Made by a program: the position numbers and the translations under genes
Assembly (NCBI GenBank): GCA_910585385.1
Contig: CAJUDV010000021.1
Coordinates: 1 to 39,351 of the forward strand
Length of the DNA: 39,351 nucleotides
Direction of reading: 5' to 3'
Source: an uncultured Oscillibacter sp.
Lineage (GTDB): Bacteria; Bacillota; Clostridia; Oscillospirales; Oscillospiraceae
Notes under the pieces: generated by a model
The model's input: the letters and a program-made list of their open reading frames with translations, nothing else
What the model was told of the DNA's origin: nothing
Database searches by the model: none
Shown: positions 5,739 to 14,900 of the stretch, piece after piece
Numbering within the stretch: position 1 is the first letter of the stretch
How the letters are laid out: each line of letters opens with the position of its first letter

Positions 5739-8700
5739 TTACATGAGATTGTAGAGAATCTTCGCCATCTGCCCCCGGGTGATGTTGTTGTTGGGCTTGA
5801 ACGTGCCGTCGGCATAGCCGTTGATGATCCCCTGGGCCGCCATGGTCTGGATGTAGAACGTGGCGTAGGCGGGAATCTTCCCGGCGTCGGTAAAGGTCAG
5901 GTCCGCCATGGCGTAGCCCTTATCCTGGCTCCGCCCGATCATGGCCGACGCCTGGGCCCGGGTCAGGTTTCCGGTGGGATTGAGGTACAGCTTCCCGTCC
6001 TTGCCCTGGGTGCCGGTGACAATGCCCTCGGCGTACAGGGCCCGGACCGCCGGCAGGGCGGAGGCGGGAATCTTGCTGAGATCCGCGAAGGGCACGGACA
6101 CCCCTTCGTACTTCGCCGGGTCCAGCTTCAAGGTGTTGTACAGCATCACGGAGAAGTCCAGCCGGGTCAGCAGCTGGTCGGGGCGGAAGGTCCCGTCCTC
6201 GTAGCCCTTGGAGATATTGTGGTCGTACAGGTAGTCGCAGTAGTCCGCGCCCCAGTACGCCGCCGTGTCCTTGAAGCGGCGCTCCGCTCCGGCGGCGGGG
6301 ACATCCGCGGAGCAGCGTCCGATGTTGCCAGAGCCGTCCCGGGCGGTGATGGTGACCCGATGGGCCGCACCGTCCGCCGCCGGCAGGGCGGCGGAGACGG
6401 CCCCGGTCTTGCCGTCATAGGTGAAGGCCATAGGCGCGCCGTCATAGAGCACGGAGACGGAGGTCTGGGACAGCACGCCGTCCACGTCGTCGTTCACGGT
6501 GCCGGTGAGGGCTGCGCCGCTGATCTGGGCGGTAACGGCAGGCGCCGTGGTGTCCACCTGGCCGTCAAAGGAGGCGGCGATGTGGTCGATATAGACCGTT
6601 CCGGTCCGGGCGGTCTCCGGGTAGGTGGCAATCTCCGTCCCGGTCTCCTCGTCGTAGGTGTACACCGGCTCCCCGGCGCTGACCTGCACGCCCTGGATGG
6701 AGAAGTCCGTCTGGGGCATCGCCGCGGACACCTGCTTCCAGCCGGTGAAGTCCAGCGTGGCCACCGGCAGGACCTGGAGCTCCTCTCCGCCGTCGGTATA
6801 CAGCAGGGCGAGAACGTTGTTGGAGCCGTCGCCGCAGACCCACAGATTCAGGCTGCTGTAGAGCTGCCGGTTCACCGGCGTGTTCAGGAAGGCCCGCCAG
6901 TGGGCGCGGTGCTCCTCTGTCAGGGTGTAGTCCAGCCTGCCGGAGCCCCGGCCAAGACGCACATTCTCCGGCGCCGTGGAGCGGCTGAACTGGAGGCCCT
7001 CGCCATACATGCCCTCAAAGATGGTGGACTCCTCCTCGAAGTCCTCCACCGGCAGGATGGAGAGGTTGGAAACCGTCACCTGAATCGAGGTGCTCCGCCC
7101 CCCGGCGGAGACGGTGACGAGCCCCTCGCCAGGAAGACCCGCGGTGAAGTTCCCCATGGGGTCAATGGTGCCGATGTCCCCCTCCACCGTCCAGGTAAAT
7201 GCCTCCGGGTCCGCCTTCAAAGACTTGTGCTGGTAAGCGGCGGTGGCGGTGAGCTGAGTCACGGTGCCGGGGGCGGCCCCCAGTGTGGTAAGGGCGGTGC
7301 CGTCGGCGCTGCGGATGGCCAGAGCATCCGGCGTGGTGACGGCGTGAATCGTAGTGGCGCCCGTCCCGCGGCCGCTGCCGGCGGTGACGGTGACCTCGCC
7401 GCCGGAGAGGGGCGTGGTCAGCACATTGCCGTCCAGGTCGCCGCCATCGGTCTCCAGGCGGTAGCTCTCCTGCATGGGGATAAAGTTGGTGTCCACGGCG
7501 GATGCGGAGATGTTCACCTTGCTGCCCGCCAGCACATACTGGTGGTCCGCCTGAACATAGAAGTGACTCAGCTCCCCGGTGGGCTGGTTGGGAGCCACCA
7601 GAAAGATCTGGTTGGAAACCTTCCGCTCAGCCCCGTCGGAGGGACGGTTGGCGGTATTGGCCTCCAGCTTGTCCGGCGCGGTAACTGCCAGCGTTGTGGA
7701 GCCGCCGCCGTCCAGGCACAGGGCGGTGACGCAGCCCAGTTCAATCATGCGTTTGGCCACCTGATCCATGGACGCACCTACGGAGTATCCTGAGCGGCGG
7801 CCGTCGATGGTGTAGAAGATCACAGTTCCATCGTACCGCACGCCCACGGCGGTGCGGGGATTGACGCCGGTAGGCAGGCCCGCCACCACGGCACCGTCCG
7901 CCACCAAAGAGTACAGCGCTCCCACGGCGTACTCCACGTCGTTCCACTCCTCGCCGGCGGCACTGGCCTCCAAGGTGATGGTGGCCCCCACCGGGATGTT
8001 TCGCAGCGCGTCCACGTGATAACTGTCGGATTTCAGGTTCGCGGAGAGGACGATCTGATCCGGCCCCATGGCCGTGGCAGAGGCGGTCTCCTCCACCCGC
8101 TCCACCACGGCGGTGACGGTCTCGCCGATGGAGAGGCGGCCCTCCTGGATGGTGCAGAGCACGTCCACTCCGGCCTCGGTGTTGCCGGTGGTGTGCTTGC
8201 TGTTGAAGTCGTAGGTGTAGAGATAGGTCCCGCCCTCGGAGACCCGGGCCTTGTTCACCGCGGTGAGCTGGCGGGAGATCTCCTCCCCATAGCCGTCTCC
8301 GTCCATATAGCCCAGACGGGCGGTGACCTTCACGGCGGGCTTGCCGATGGCGGCGGTGCCGTCGGCCCGAAAACCGATGGCGTAATAGCCGCCGTCGCTG
8401 CTGCGGAGCTGGCCCTCGGAGATCACAAGGCCGATGGGGAGTCCGGTGTTGACGTTGTAAAAATCGCCGTTGATGCCCGCCACCACACGCCAGCCCTGGG
8501 TCTCCAGCTCCCGGGCCACGGCGGTGACGGAGTTCCGGTCCGTAAGGACCTGGCCGTATGCGACTATGGGCGTCACGTCCGCATTGGGCGTGTATGTAAT
8601 CAGATTTTCCGTCCGGAGATCATTGTACGCCGTGCTCCAAAAGGTGTTGGTGGAGAGCTGGGTCTCCTGGTGCAGCAGCGTATCCAGCGCCGTCAGGTCC

Positions 8701-8798
8701 TCGCCCATGGCGTCTGACGCGGCGGCATTCACGCCCAGGGAGAAAATCAGGGACAGCGCCAGGGTCAGCGCAGCGGTCTTGCGGAAAAATAGTTTCAT
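5739..8798 (-). CDS. Secreted SLH-domain protein with phosphodiester glycosidase (NAGPA-like) domain
   Basis: A 1019-residue surface protein. Order: signal peptide (MKLFFRKTAALTLALSLIFS, cleavage near NAAASDA); a phosphodiester glycosidase domain over about residues 50-400 with GINGDFYNVNTGLPIG, NPRTAVGVRYDGTVIFYTIDGR in outline, and the catalytic-region signature CLDGGGSTTLAV followed by RKVSNQIFLV; Ig-like/bacterial sugar-binding repeats (about 410-600); a galactose-binding-like beta sandwich ending in TVYIDHIAASFDG (about 600-740); another Ig-like repeat; and three SLH repeats from FKDTAAYWG to the C-terminus, each with the GYEDGTFRP or GYADGTFKP type motif. SLH repeats anchor proteins to pyruvylated wall polymers, so the enzyme is displayed outside. 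In the family, NAGPA-like domains remove GlcNAc from phosphodiester-linked glycans; here wall teichoic-type polymers are a plausible substrate (inference). Start at 8798 has GGAGG six bases upstream. Confidence 0.9.
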   Translation of the reverse strand: MKLFFRKTAALTLALSLIFSLGVNAAASDAMGEDLTALDTLLHQETQLSTNTFWSTAYNDLRTENLITYTPNADVTPIVAYGQVLTDRNSVTAVARELETQGWRVVAGINGDFYNVNTGLPIGLVISEGQLRSSDGGYYAIGFRADGTAAIGKPAVKVTARLGYMDGDGYGEEISRQLTAVNKARVSEGGTYLYTYDFNSKHTTGNTEAGVDVLCTIQEGRLSIGETVTAVVERVEETASATAMGPDQIVLSANLKSDSYHVDALRNIPVGATITLEASAAGEEWNDVEYAVGALYSLVADGAVVAGLPTGVNPRTAVGVRYDGTVIFYTIDGRRSGYSVGASMDQVAKRMIELGCVTALCLDGGGSTTLAVTAPDKLEANTANRPSDGAERKVSNQIFLVAPNQPTGELSHFYVQADHQYVLAGSKVNISASAVDTNFIPMQESYRLETDGGDLDGNVLTTPLSGGEVTVTAGSGRGTGATTIHAVTTPDALAIRSADGTALTTLGAAPGTVTQLTATAAYQHKSLKADPEAFTWTVEGDIGTIDPMGNFTAGLPGEGLVTVSAGGRSTSIQVTVSNLSILPVEDFEEESTIFEGMYGEGLQFSRSTAPENVRLGRGSGRLDYTLTEEHRAHWRAFLNTPVNRQLYSSLNLWVCGDGSNNVLALLYTDGGEELQVLPVATLDFTGWKQVSAAMPQTDFSIQGVQVSAGEPVYTYDEETGTEIATYPETARTGTVYIDHIAASFDGQVDTTAPAVTAQISGAALTGTVNDDVDGVLSQTSVSVLYDGAPMAFTYDGKTGAVSAALPAADGAAHRVTITARDGSGNIGRCSADVPAAGAERRFKDTAAYWGADYCDYLYDHNISKGYEDGTFRPDQLLTRLDFSVMLYNTLKLDPAKYEGVSVPFADLSKIPASALPAVRALYAEGIVTGTQGKDGKLYLNPTGNLTRAQASAMIGRSQDKGYAMADLTFTDAGKIPAYATFYIQTMAAQGIINGYADGTFKPNNNITRGQMAKILYNLM

Positions 8799-8893
8799 AG
8801 TCTGCCTCCAAAAGGTCTCCGGCGGCAAACCTGTCCGGCCGCCGGCTCCGCCCCGCCTCAGCGCGGGGTTCGGTCTACATAACACTTCCTATA

Positions 8894-8922
8894 AGGATAA
8901 CACATCCGGCGGACAAAGTAAA
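8894..8922 (-). promoter_or_regulatory. Promoter of the SLH glycosidase gene
   Basis: Minus strand TTTACT (8917-8922), 17-bp spacer, TATCCT (8894-8899) with an extended -10 TG. It leaves a leader of about 90 bases. Confidence 0.5.
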
Positions 8923-9029
8923 TGTCCAATTGATTACAAAATTCTCCCGGTTCCGCCAGAATCTTCTTTCACCCCATAAAAAAGACGGTCTTTCGTGAAA
9001 AAATGTTCCCGCCCCATTGAAAAATCTCC

Positions 9030-9058
9030 TTGGAAACGGCGGCAAGGCGTACTATAAT
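9030..9058 (+). promoter_or_regulatory. Promoter of the ferredoxin gene
   Basis: Plus strand TTGGAA (9030-9035), 17-bp spacer, consensus TATAAT (9053-9058). Confidence 0.85.
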
Positions 9059-9095
9059 AAGAACAGATCACAGTGAAGAAACGGAGGTTTTTCTC

Positions 9096-9281
9096 ATGAC
9101 CGTCACCGTGGACGCCGCCAGCTGCATCGGATGCAGTATGTGCGCCTACGCCGCCCCAGGCATCTTCCGCATGGAGAACCGCGTCTCCACCGTCCTGCCG
9201 GAGCCCGACGAGACCCAGTACGACCGGGCCGCCGGAGCCGCCAACCGCTGTCCCGTTAACGCCATTAAAATCAAAAAGTAA
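9096..9281 (+). CDS. Ferredoxin, single [4Fe-4S] cluster
   Basis: A 61-residue electron carrier. Cys10, Cys13 and Cys16 (CIGCSMC) with Cys52 (RCPVNAI) form one [4Fe-4S] binding site. The second cluster of the classical 2[4Fe-4S] clostridial ferredoxin is absent and replaced by an acidic loop, so this is the monocluster type (Thermotoga or Bacillus Fer-like). The start at 9096 has GGAGG eight bases upstream. It is a monocistronic gene with a consensus promoter and a terminator directly after the stop, so it is probably highly expressed. The redox partner cannot be read from context; the convergent neighbour is a thiolase. Confidence 0.93.
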   Translation: MTVTVDAASCIGCSMCAYAAPGIFRMENRVSTVLPEPDETQYDRAAGAANRCPVNAIKIKK

Positions 9282-9282
9282 G

Positions 9283-9314
9283 AAAAAAGAGGAGCCTTTC
9301 GGCTCCTCTTTTTC
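9283..9314. terminator. Bidirectional terminator between ferredoxin and thiolase
   Basis: AGAGGAGCC (9288-9296) and GGCTCCTCT (9301-9309) with loop TTTC; T run on the plus side (9309-9313) and A run on the other (9283-9288), so it can stop both convergent transcripts. Confidence 0.88.
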
Positions 9315-9336
9315 ATTGCGCTTTACAGGGGCTCTC

Positions 9337-10593
9337 TCAGCACTTCTCCACCACAACGGCGGTGCCCATGCCGCCGCCGATGCACAGCGTGGCCAGGCCC
9401 TTCTTGGCCTCGGGGCGCTTCATCATCTCGTGGACCAGCGTCACGATGATGCGGGCGCCGGAGGCGCCGACGGGGTGGCCCAGGGAGATGGCGCCGCCGT
9501 TGACGTTGAGCTTGGCGGTGTCAAAGCCCAGCTCCCGGCCCACGGCGATGGACTGGGCGGCAAAGGCCTCGTTGGCCTCGATGAGGTCGATGTCGTCGAT
9601 GGTGACGCCGGCCTTCTTCATGGCCGCGCGGGAGGCAGGCACGGGGCCCACGCCCATGATCTTGGGATCCACGCCGCCCTGGCCCCAGCCGATGAGCTTC
9701 ACCATGGGCTTGAGGCCGTACTTCTCCACAGCCTCACCGGAGGCCAGAATGATGGCAGCCGCGCCGTCATTGATGCCGGAGGCGTTGGCCGCGGTGACAC
9801 GCTGCTGGCCCTTGTCCTCGGTCTCCTGCTTGCCGGTGACGTCAAAGGTGTGAACCACCTCGGGATTGGGGGACTCGGGACCCACAGGGAAAGCGCCCCG
9901 GAGCTTGGCAATGCCCTCGGCGGTGACGCCGGCCTTGGGATACTCGTCCTTCTTGAACTCCACGATGTCCTTCTTGACCTTCACGGGCACGGGGACGATC
10001 TCGTCGTCAAAGCGGCCGGCGGCCTGGGCGGCCTCGGCCTTCTGCTGGGAGGCGGCGGCAAACTCGTCCTGCTCCTTGCGGCTGATACCCCAGATGTCGT
10101 TGATGTTCTCGGCGGTGGTGCCCATGTGATAGTTGTTGTAGGCGTCCCACAGGCCGTCCTTGATCATCTCGTCCACCAGCTTCTTGTCGCCCATGCGGGC
10201 GCCCCAGCGGGCGTCGGGGGAGATGAAGGGAGCGGCGCTCATGTTCTCGGTGCCGCCGCAGACCACCACGTCGGCGTCGCCGGCCAGGATGGAACGGGCG
10301 CCCTCAATGACAGACTTCATACCGGAGCCGCAGACCATACCCACGGTGTAGGCGGGAACAGAGTAGGGGATACCGGCCTTGATGGAGACCTGGCGGGCCA
10401 CGTTCTGGCCCAGACCCGCGGTCAGGATGCAGCCGAACATCAGCTCGTCCACCTGTTCGGGCTTCACGCCGGCGCGGTTCAGAGCCTCTTTGACCACAAT
10501 GGCGCCCAGCTCAGCGGCGGGGGTGTTCTTCAGGCTGCCGCCGAAGGAGCCGATGGCGGTTCTGCAGCAGTTGACGATATAAAGGTCTTTCAT
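9337..10593 (-). CDS. Acetyl-CoA C-acetyltransferase (thiolase)
   Basis: Condenses two acetyl-CoA to acetoacetyl-CoA (or the reverse), the first step toward butyrate. The 418-residue protein has the nucleophile Cys88 in VCGSGMKSV, the histidine motif GHPVGASGARI and the second catalytic cysteine in CIGGGMGTAVVVE. It is about 25 residues longer than the common 390-395: an extra segment (GPESPNPEVVHTFDVTGKQ and the following residues to QQR) sits just before the conserved VTAANASGINDGAA. The start at 10593 has GGAGG six bases upstream and begins MKDLYIVNCCRTAIG. The gene is alone, not in the crt-bcd-etf-hbd cluster, and its promoter carries two Rex-like operators. The name thlA or atoB is possible, but orthology is not settled here. 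Confidence 0.93.
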   Translation of the reverse strand: MKDLYIVNCCRTAIGSFGGSLKNTPAAELGAIVVKEALNRAGVKPEQVDELMFGCILTAGLGQNVARQVSIKAGIPYSVPAYTVGMVCGSGMKSVIEGARSILAGDADVVVCGGTENMSAAPFISPDARWGARMGDKKLVDEMIKDGLWDAYNNYHMGTTAENINDIWGISRKEQDEFAAASQQKAEAAQAAGRFDDEIVPVPVKVKKDIVEFKKDEYPKAGVTAEGIAKLRGAFPVGPESPNPEVVHTFDVTGKQETEDKGQQRVTAANASGINDGAAAIILASGEAVEKYGLKPMVKLIGWGQGGVDPKIMGVGPVPASRAAMKKAGVTIDDIDLIEANEAFAAQSIAVGRELGFDTAKLNVNGGAISLGHPVGASGARIIVTLVHEMMKRPEAKKGLATLCIGGGMGTAVVVEKC

Positions 10594-10672
10594 GATGTTC
10601 CTCCGTTTTTTTAATTTTAATCGGCGGCCTCGGGCCGCCATGGAGCACAGTGTCAGGGAAATGAAGGGCCTT

Positions 10673-10690
10673 CCGTTAATTTTTTGACAA
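10673..10690. promoter_or_regulatory. Rex-like operator downstream of the thiolase start point
   Basis: Minus strand TTGTCAA-AAAA-TTAACGG against the Firmicute Rex consensus TTGTTAA-N4-TTAACAA: three differences in 14 fixed positions. It lies about 22 bp downstream of the predicted start point. Confidence 0.45.
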
Positions 10691-10719
10691 ACCTTGTCCC
10701 TCCACGCCTTGCCGTTTCT

Positions 10720-10748
10720 ATTATAGAGGGTGTTTTCCGCTTCGTCAA
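10720..10748 (-). promoter_or_regulatory. Thiolase promoter
   Basis: Minus strand TTGACG (10743-10748), 17-bp spacer, TATAAT (10720-10725). Confidence 0.85.
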
Positions 10749-10773
10749 TGGGAAAGTATGCGATTCCGGTTTT

Positions 10774-10791
10774 TCGTTAAATATTTGACAA
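10774..10791. promoter_or_regulatory. Rex-like operator upstream of the thiolase promoter
   Basis: Minus strand TTGTCAA-ATAT-TTAACGA, two differences from TTGTTAA-N4-TTAACAA. It lies 26 bp upstream of the -35 box. With the copy at 10673 it brackets the promoter. Confidence 0.5.
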
Positions 10792-10801
10792 TACGTTTCG
10801 C

Positions 10802-10826
10802 TTTTTTCGTCAACTTGACGAAAAAA
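10802..10826. repeat. Perfect 25-bp palindrome
   Basis: TTTTTTCGTCAA, one centre base, then its complement. No T run follows on either side, so an operator or cruciform is more likely than a terminator. Its core TTCGTCAA recurs at 36157-36164. Confidence 0.5.
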
Positions 10827-10923
10827 CCGTTGCCGCCGGCAAACCCAAACCATATCAAAGACGTGTTCCAGCGGGGAAGCCGCCGCGTCCGCGAAGCGGC
10901 CGGCCGGCTCAGTCTTGCCGGCC

Positions 10924-11940
10924 TTATTCCGCCTCCGGCAGCGCCAGCGCGGTGAAGGCGGCCGGGTCCAAGGCCTCATATTCCGCCGTCAGCCGCACCG
11001 CCGCGCCCTCCGCGGCCTCCTGGAGCATGTGGTCAAAATAGGCCTCTTCCACACCGCTCCGGTCCGTCTCCCCCCGCAGGAGAATGGAGAACCCCTCCCC
11101 GGTCTCCAGAATGCCGGAGCACTGCCCCGCCTCCAGGGCCTGGGCCGCCGCCTCCAGTTCCTTGTCCAGCGTCCCGTCTCCCAGGGTGAAGGTGCGGGGC
11201 CCCGCCGGGTCGTCTCCCGCCGCCGCCAGGGCGGCGAACTCCGCCCGCTGGTCCTCCGCCGTGTTCAGCCGGGCGAAGGCCTCCGCCGCCCGCTGCCGGG
11301 CGGCCTCCCGGTCCTCCCCGGCGGCAAACAGGGCCCGGTCCACCGTGATCCTGCCCCGCTCCCGGACGAAGGCCTCCAGGGCCTCCGGCGCCGGAGCCAG
11401 CGCGCTGCCCTCCTCCAGATAGAGGCCGTACAGCTTGGCGTACAGCCGCCCCACGCCGGTGAGCTCCTCCATCCGGGCCCGGTCCAACCCCATGTCCGCC
11501 AGAGCCCGGAGGTACGCCGCCTCCCCGCCGTGCGCCGCCGTCCTCTCCGCCCAGGCGGCATCCATGGCGGCCCGGTCCTCTTCATCCAGAACACAGCCGT
11601 GGGAGTCCGCCCAATTCTCCACGGTGGCGTAGAGAACCGTGTCCGCCAGGGCCTGGTCCTTTACGTAGTCCGCCAGGGTGCCCCCCTCCACCGGCGCGTT
11701 CCAGTCCAGCGGCAGCCCGGCGGCGCGGTACTGCTCCCGAAGCCGCTCACAGCCACGCCGCAGCCAGTAGAGATAGCGCCACGAGGGCACCTCCCGGCCG
11801 TCCACCGTCAGCAGCGCCGCTTCCTCCTCCACTCCGGAGGCCTTTTGAAAAAGACCCTGGCCCCTGCCGTCCTCCCCGCCGCCGCAGGCGGTCAGGGTCA
11901 GGCTCAGCATCAGGGCCAGGGCAGTCACGCGTCTTTTCAT
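10924..11940 (-). CDS. SurA/PrsA-like foldase lipoprotein (peptidyl-prolyl isomerase family)
   Basis: A 338-residue lipoprotein: signal MKRRVTALALMLSLTLTAC with lipobox LTAC, then an alpha-helical SurA-N-like chaperone region (about residues 40-190) and a shortened C-terminal half that resembles a parvulin (PpiC) domain in place and secondary structure (ITVDRALFAAGEDREAARQR, then FTLGDGTLDKELEAAAQALE and GFSILLRGE). The typical parvulin active-site signature is weak, so it may be a chaperone rather than an isomerase. It is the last gene of the glmU operon, 58 bases after mfd. The start at 11940 has GGAG eight bases upstream. PrsA-type proteins fold secreted proteins outside the membrane. Confidence 0.75.
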   Translation of the reverse strand: MKRRVTALALMLSLTLTACGGGEDGRGQGLFQKASGVEEEAALLTVDGREVPSWRYLYWLRRGCERLREQYRAAGLPLDWNAPVEGGTLADYVKDQALADTVLYATVENWADSHGCVLDEEDRAAMDAAWAERTAAHGGEAAYLRALADMGLDRARMEELTGVGRLYAKLYGLYLEEGSALAPAPEALEAFVRERGRITVDRALFAAGEDREAARQRAAEAFARLNTAEDQRAEFAALAAAGDDPAGPRTFTLGDGTLDKELEAAAQALEAGQCSGILETGEGFSILLRGETDRSGVEEAYFDHMLQEAAEGAAVRLTAEYEALDPAAFTALALPEAE

Positions 11941-11998
11941 CGTTCCCGCTCCCTCCCATAGGTTGTCCTTGAGACATCCTATGCGGCAGGCGCCGCGG

Positions 11999-14900
11999 TC
12001 ATGATTCCTTTTTCTCCGCCTCCTCCGCGGCCAGACGCAGATCCTCCGTCAGGACCATGGCAGACTCCAGCACGTCCTCGCCGGGACGGAGCCTCAGCGT
12101 CAGCGCCGGGGTCTCCCCCGCCGCCAGCACCAGGCGGCGCCGGTACTTGGCCAGGCCGCACACCGCCGCCAGAGCCTCAGGACGGAACACCTCCAGCTGG
12201 AACCGCAAGGCGTCCCCCTTCTGGGAGATGTCCGACACCCCGGCCCTGGCCGCCGCCGCCCGCAGCAGCGCCACGTCCAGCAGGGCCAGTACGGATTTGG
12301 GCGCCTCGCCGTAGCGGTCCAGCAGCTCATCCAGCAGATCGGAGGCGTCGTCATTGGCGCGGATGGCGGCGATGCGCCGGTACAGGTCCATCCGCTGCTC
12401 CGGAGAGGGCACGTACCGCTCCGGGATGTTGGCGTTTACCGTCAGGTCGGCGGAGCACTCCGTCTCGATCCGCTTTTCCTCGCCCCGCTCCTCCAGCACG
12501 GCCTCCTCCAGGAGCTTGAGGTACAGGTCGTAGCCCACGCTCATGAGATAACCGGACTGTTCCGGCCCCAGCAGGTTGCCGGCCCCCCGGATCTCCAAAT
12601 CCCGCATGGCGATCTTGAAGCCGGAGCCGAACTCCACATACTCCCGGATGGCGGAGAGCCGCTTGGCGGCCACCTCCTGAAGGATCTTGCCCCGGCGGAA
12701 GGTCATATAGGCGTAGGCCCTGCGGGAACTGCGGCCGATGCGGCCCCGGATCTGATGGAGCTGGGCCAGGCCCATCCGGTCTGCGTCCTCGATGATGAGG
12801 GTGTTGACGTTGGGGATGTCGATACCGGTCTCAATAATGGTGGTGCACACCAGCACGTCCGCCTCCCCGTCCACCATGGCCTGCATCACAGCGGAGAGCT
12901 CCTGCTCCCCCATGCGCCCGTGGCCCGTCACCACCCGGGCCTCCTCCCCCAGCATCTTCTGAATGCGGGAGGCGGTGAGGTCGATGCTCTCCACCCGGTT
13001 GTGGAGGTAGTAGATCTGGCCGCCCCGGCTCAGCTCCCGGCGCATGGCGTCCTCCAGAATGGCCCAGTCGTGCTCGATGACGTAGGTCTGCACCGGTTGG
13101 CGGTCCGCCGGAGGCTCTTCGATGGAGGACATGTCCCGAAGGCCCGAGAGGGCCATGTTCAGTGTCCTGGGAATGGGCGTGGCGGAGAGGGTCAGCACAT
13201 CCACCTGGCGGCTCAGCTCCTTGAGGCGCTCCTTATGGGTCACACCAAAACGCTGCTCCTCGTCGATGATCAAAAGCCCCAGATCCTTAAAGGCCATGCC
13301 CTTTTGCAGCAGCTTGTGGGTGCCGATCAGCAGGTCGACGCCCCCGGTCTGGACCTCCTGCAGAATCCGCCTGACCTCCCCGGGAGCGGTGAATCGGGAG
13401 AGAACCTCAATCGTCACCGGAAAATCCTTGAACCGCCCCCGGGCGGTGGCGTAGTGCTGCTGGGCCAGCACGGTGGTAGGCACCAGAATGGCCGCCTGCT
13501 TGCCGTCCAGCACGCATTTCATCACCGCCCGCAGGGCCACCTCCGTCTTGCCATAGCCCACGTCGCCGCAGAGAAGCCGGTCCATAGGCCGGGGACGCTC
13601 CATGTCCCGCTTAATCTCCTCAATGGCCCGCAGCTGGTCGTCAGTCTCGGCATAGGGGAAGGCCTCCTCGAACTCCCGCTGCCACACGGAGTCCGGGGAG
13701 AAGGCAAAGCCTGGGCGGCGCTGCCGCTGGGCGTAGAGCTCCGTCAGTCCCTTGGCCAGATCCTTTACCGCCTTTTTGGCCCGGGTCTTCTGCTTGGCCC
13801 ACTCGGTGCCTCCCAGGCGGTTCAGCTTCTGGCGGGCCTCGCCCTCCTCGCCGCCGCCGATATACTTGGACACCATGTCCAGCTGAGTGGCGGGTACGTA
13901 CAGGCAGTCCCCCCCGGCGTAGTCGATCTTGATATAGTCCTTCTCCACGCCGTCCACCGGCATGCGCTGGATGCCCGCGAAGCGGCCCACGCCGTGGTGG
14001 ACGTGAACCACCAGGTCCCCGGGGGTCAGGTCCGTGTAGGACTGGAGCTTTTGCCGGTTGGAGGACTTTTTCACCTTCATCCGCCGCTGGGACGAGGCGG
14101 TCAGCTGTCCCTCGGTCAGCACCGCCAAGCGCAGCTGGGGCCACTCGCCGCCGGCGGACAGGGCGCCGGTGCCGATGCGCACCTCCCCCGCCTGGGGCAT
14201 GGCGGCGTTCTTCAAATCCAGCACGGCGGGGATGTCCCGCTCCTCCAGCAGCCGCTGGAGATTTTTCGCCCGGCTCTCCCCGGCGCAGAGCACCAGCACC
14301 GCGCTGCCGTTTTCCCGATAGTGGGTCAGGTCGCCGACAGCGGCCTCAAGACTTCCGCCATAGGAGCTGAGCTGCCGGACATTCATGCTCAAAAGCCCCT
14401 TGGGCCGCAGGGGATAGCGGGACGTGGGCAGGGCGTTCTCCATCACCACGGGAAAGTCCTCCAGAGCCGCGTACAGCTCCTCGGCGCTCAGGCACAGCCG
14501 GGCGTACTCCCCCGCCATAACCCCCGCCTCCAGCAGCGCCTCCACATCCTGCTGAGTCTGGAGCAGCGCGCCCCTGATCCGCTCGTCCACTCGGCCGCTC
14601 TCACAGAGAAAGACGATCCCGTCCCCGGGCAGGTAGTGAACCCCCGCCGTCACCTCCGGGTAGACGGCGGCCAGATACCTGTCCATACCGCCGGGGTCCG
14701 CTCCGTTTTTCAGACGCTCCCCGTCCTCCCGGAGCCGCTGGACGGCCTGCTCTGTCCGGGGCTTTTTGGACAGCTTCTCCGCTAGAGCCAGCAGGGTCTC
14801 CCCCAGCCCCGCGAGGCCCTCCGCCGCGCAATGGGGCAGCACCTCGGCGGCGGGCAGCAGCAGCGCCTCCTTGACGTTCCGGGTCCGGCGCTGGGTGGCG

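Larger units (their letters stand above)
10594..10923. other. Intergenic region with thiolase promoter, Rex-like sites and palindromes
   Basis: No gene is seen. From the thiolase side it contains a 7-pair hairpin (GGCGGCC/GGCCGCC, 10623-10639) between start point and ribosome binding site, a Rex-like site, the promoter, a second Rex-like site, a perfect 25-bp palindrome (10802-10826) and a short TTGCC/GGCAA stem (about 10830-10844) followed on the minus strand by CGGTTTTTT that may terminate the foldase transcript. Confidence 0.6.
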
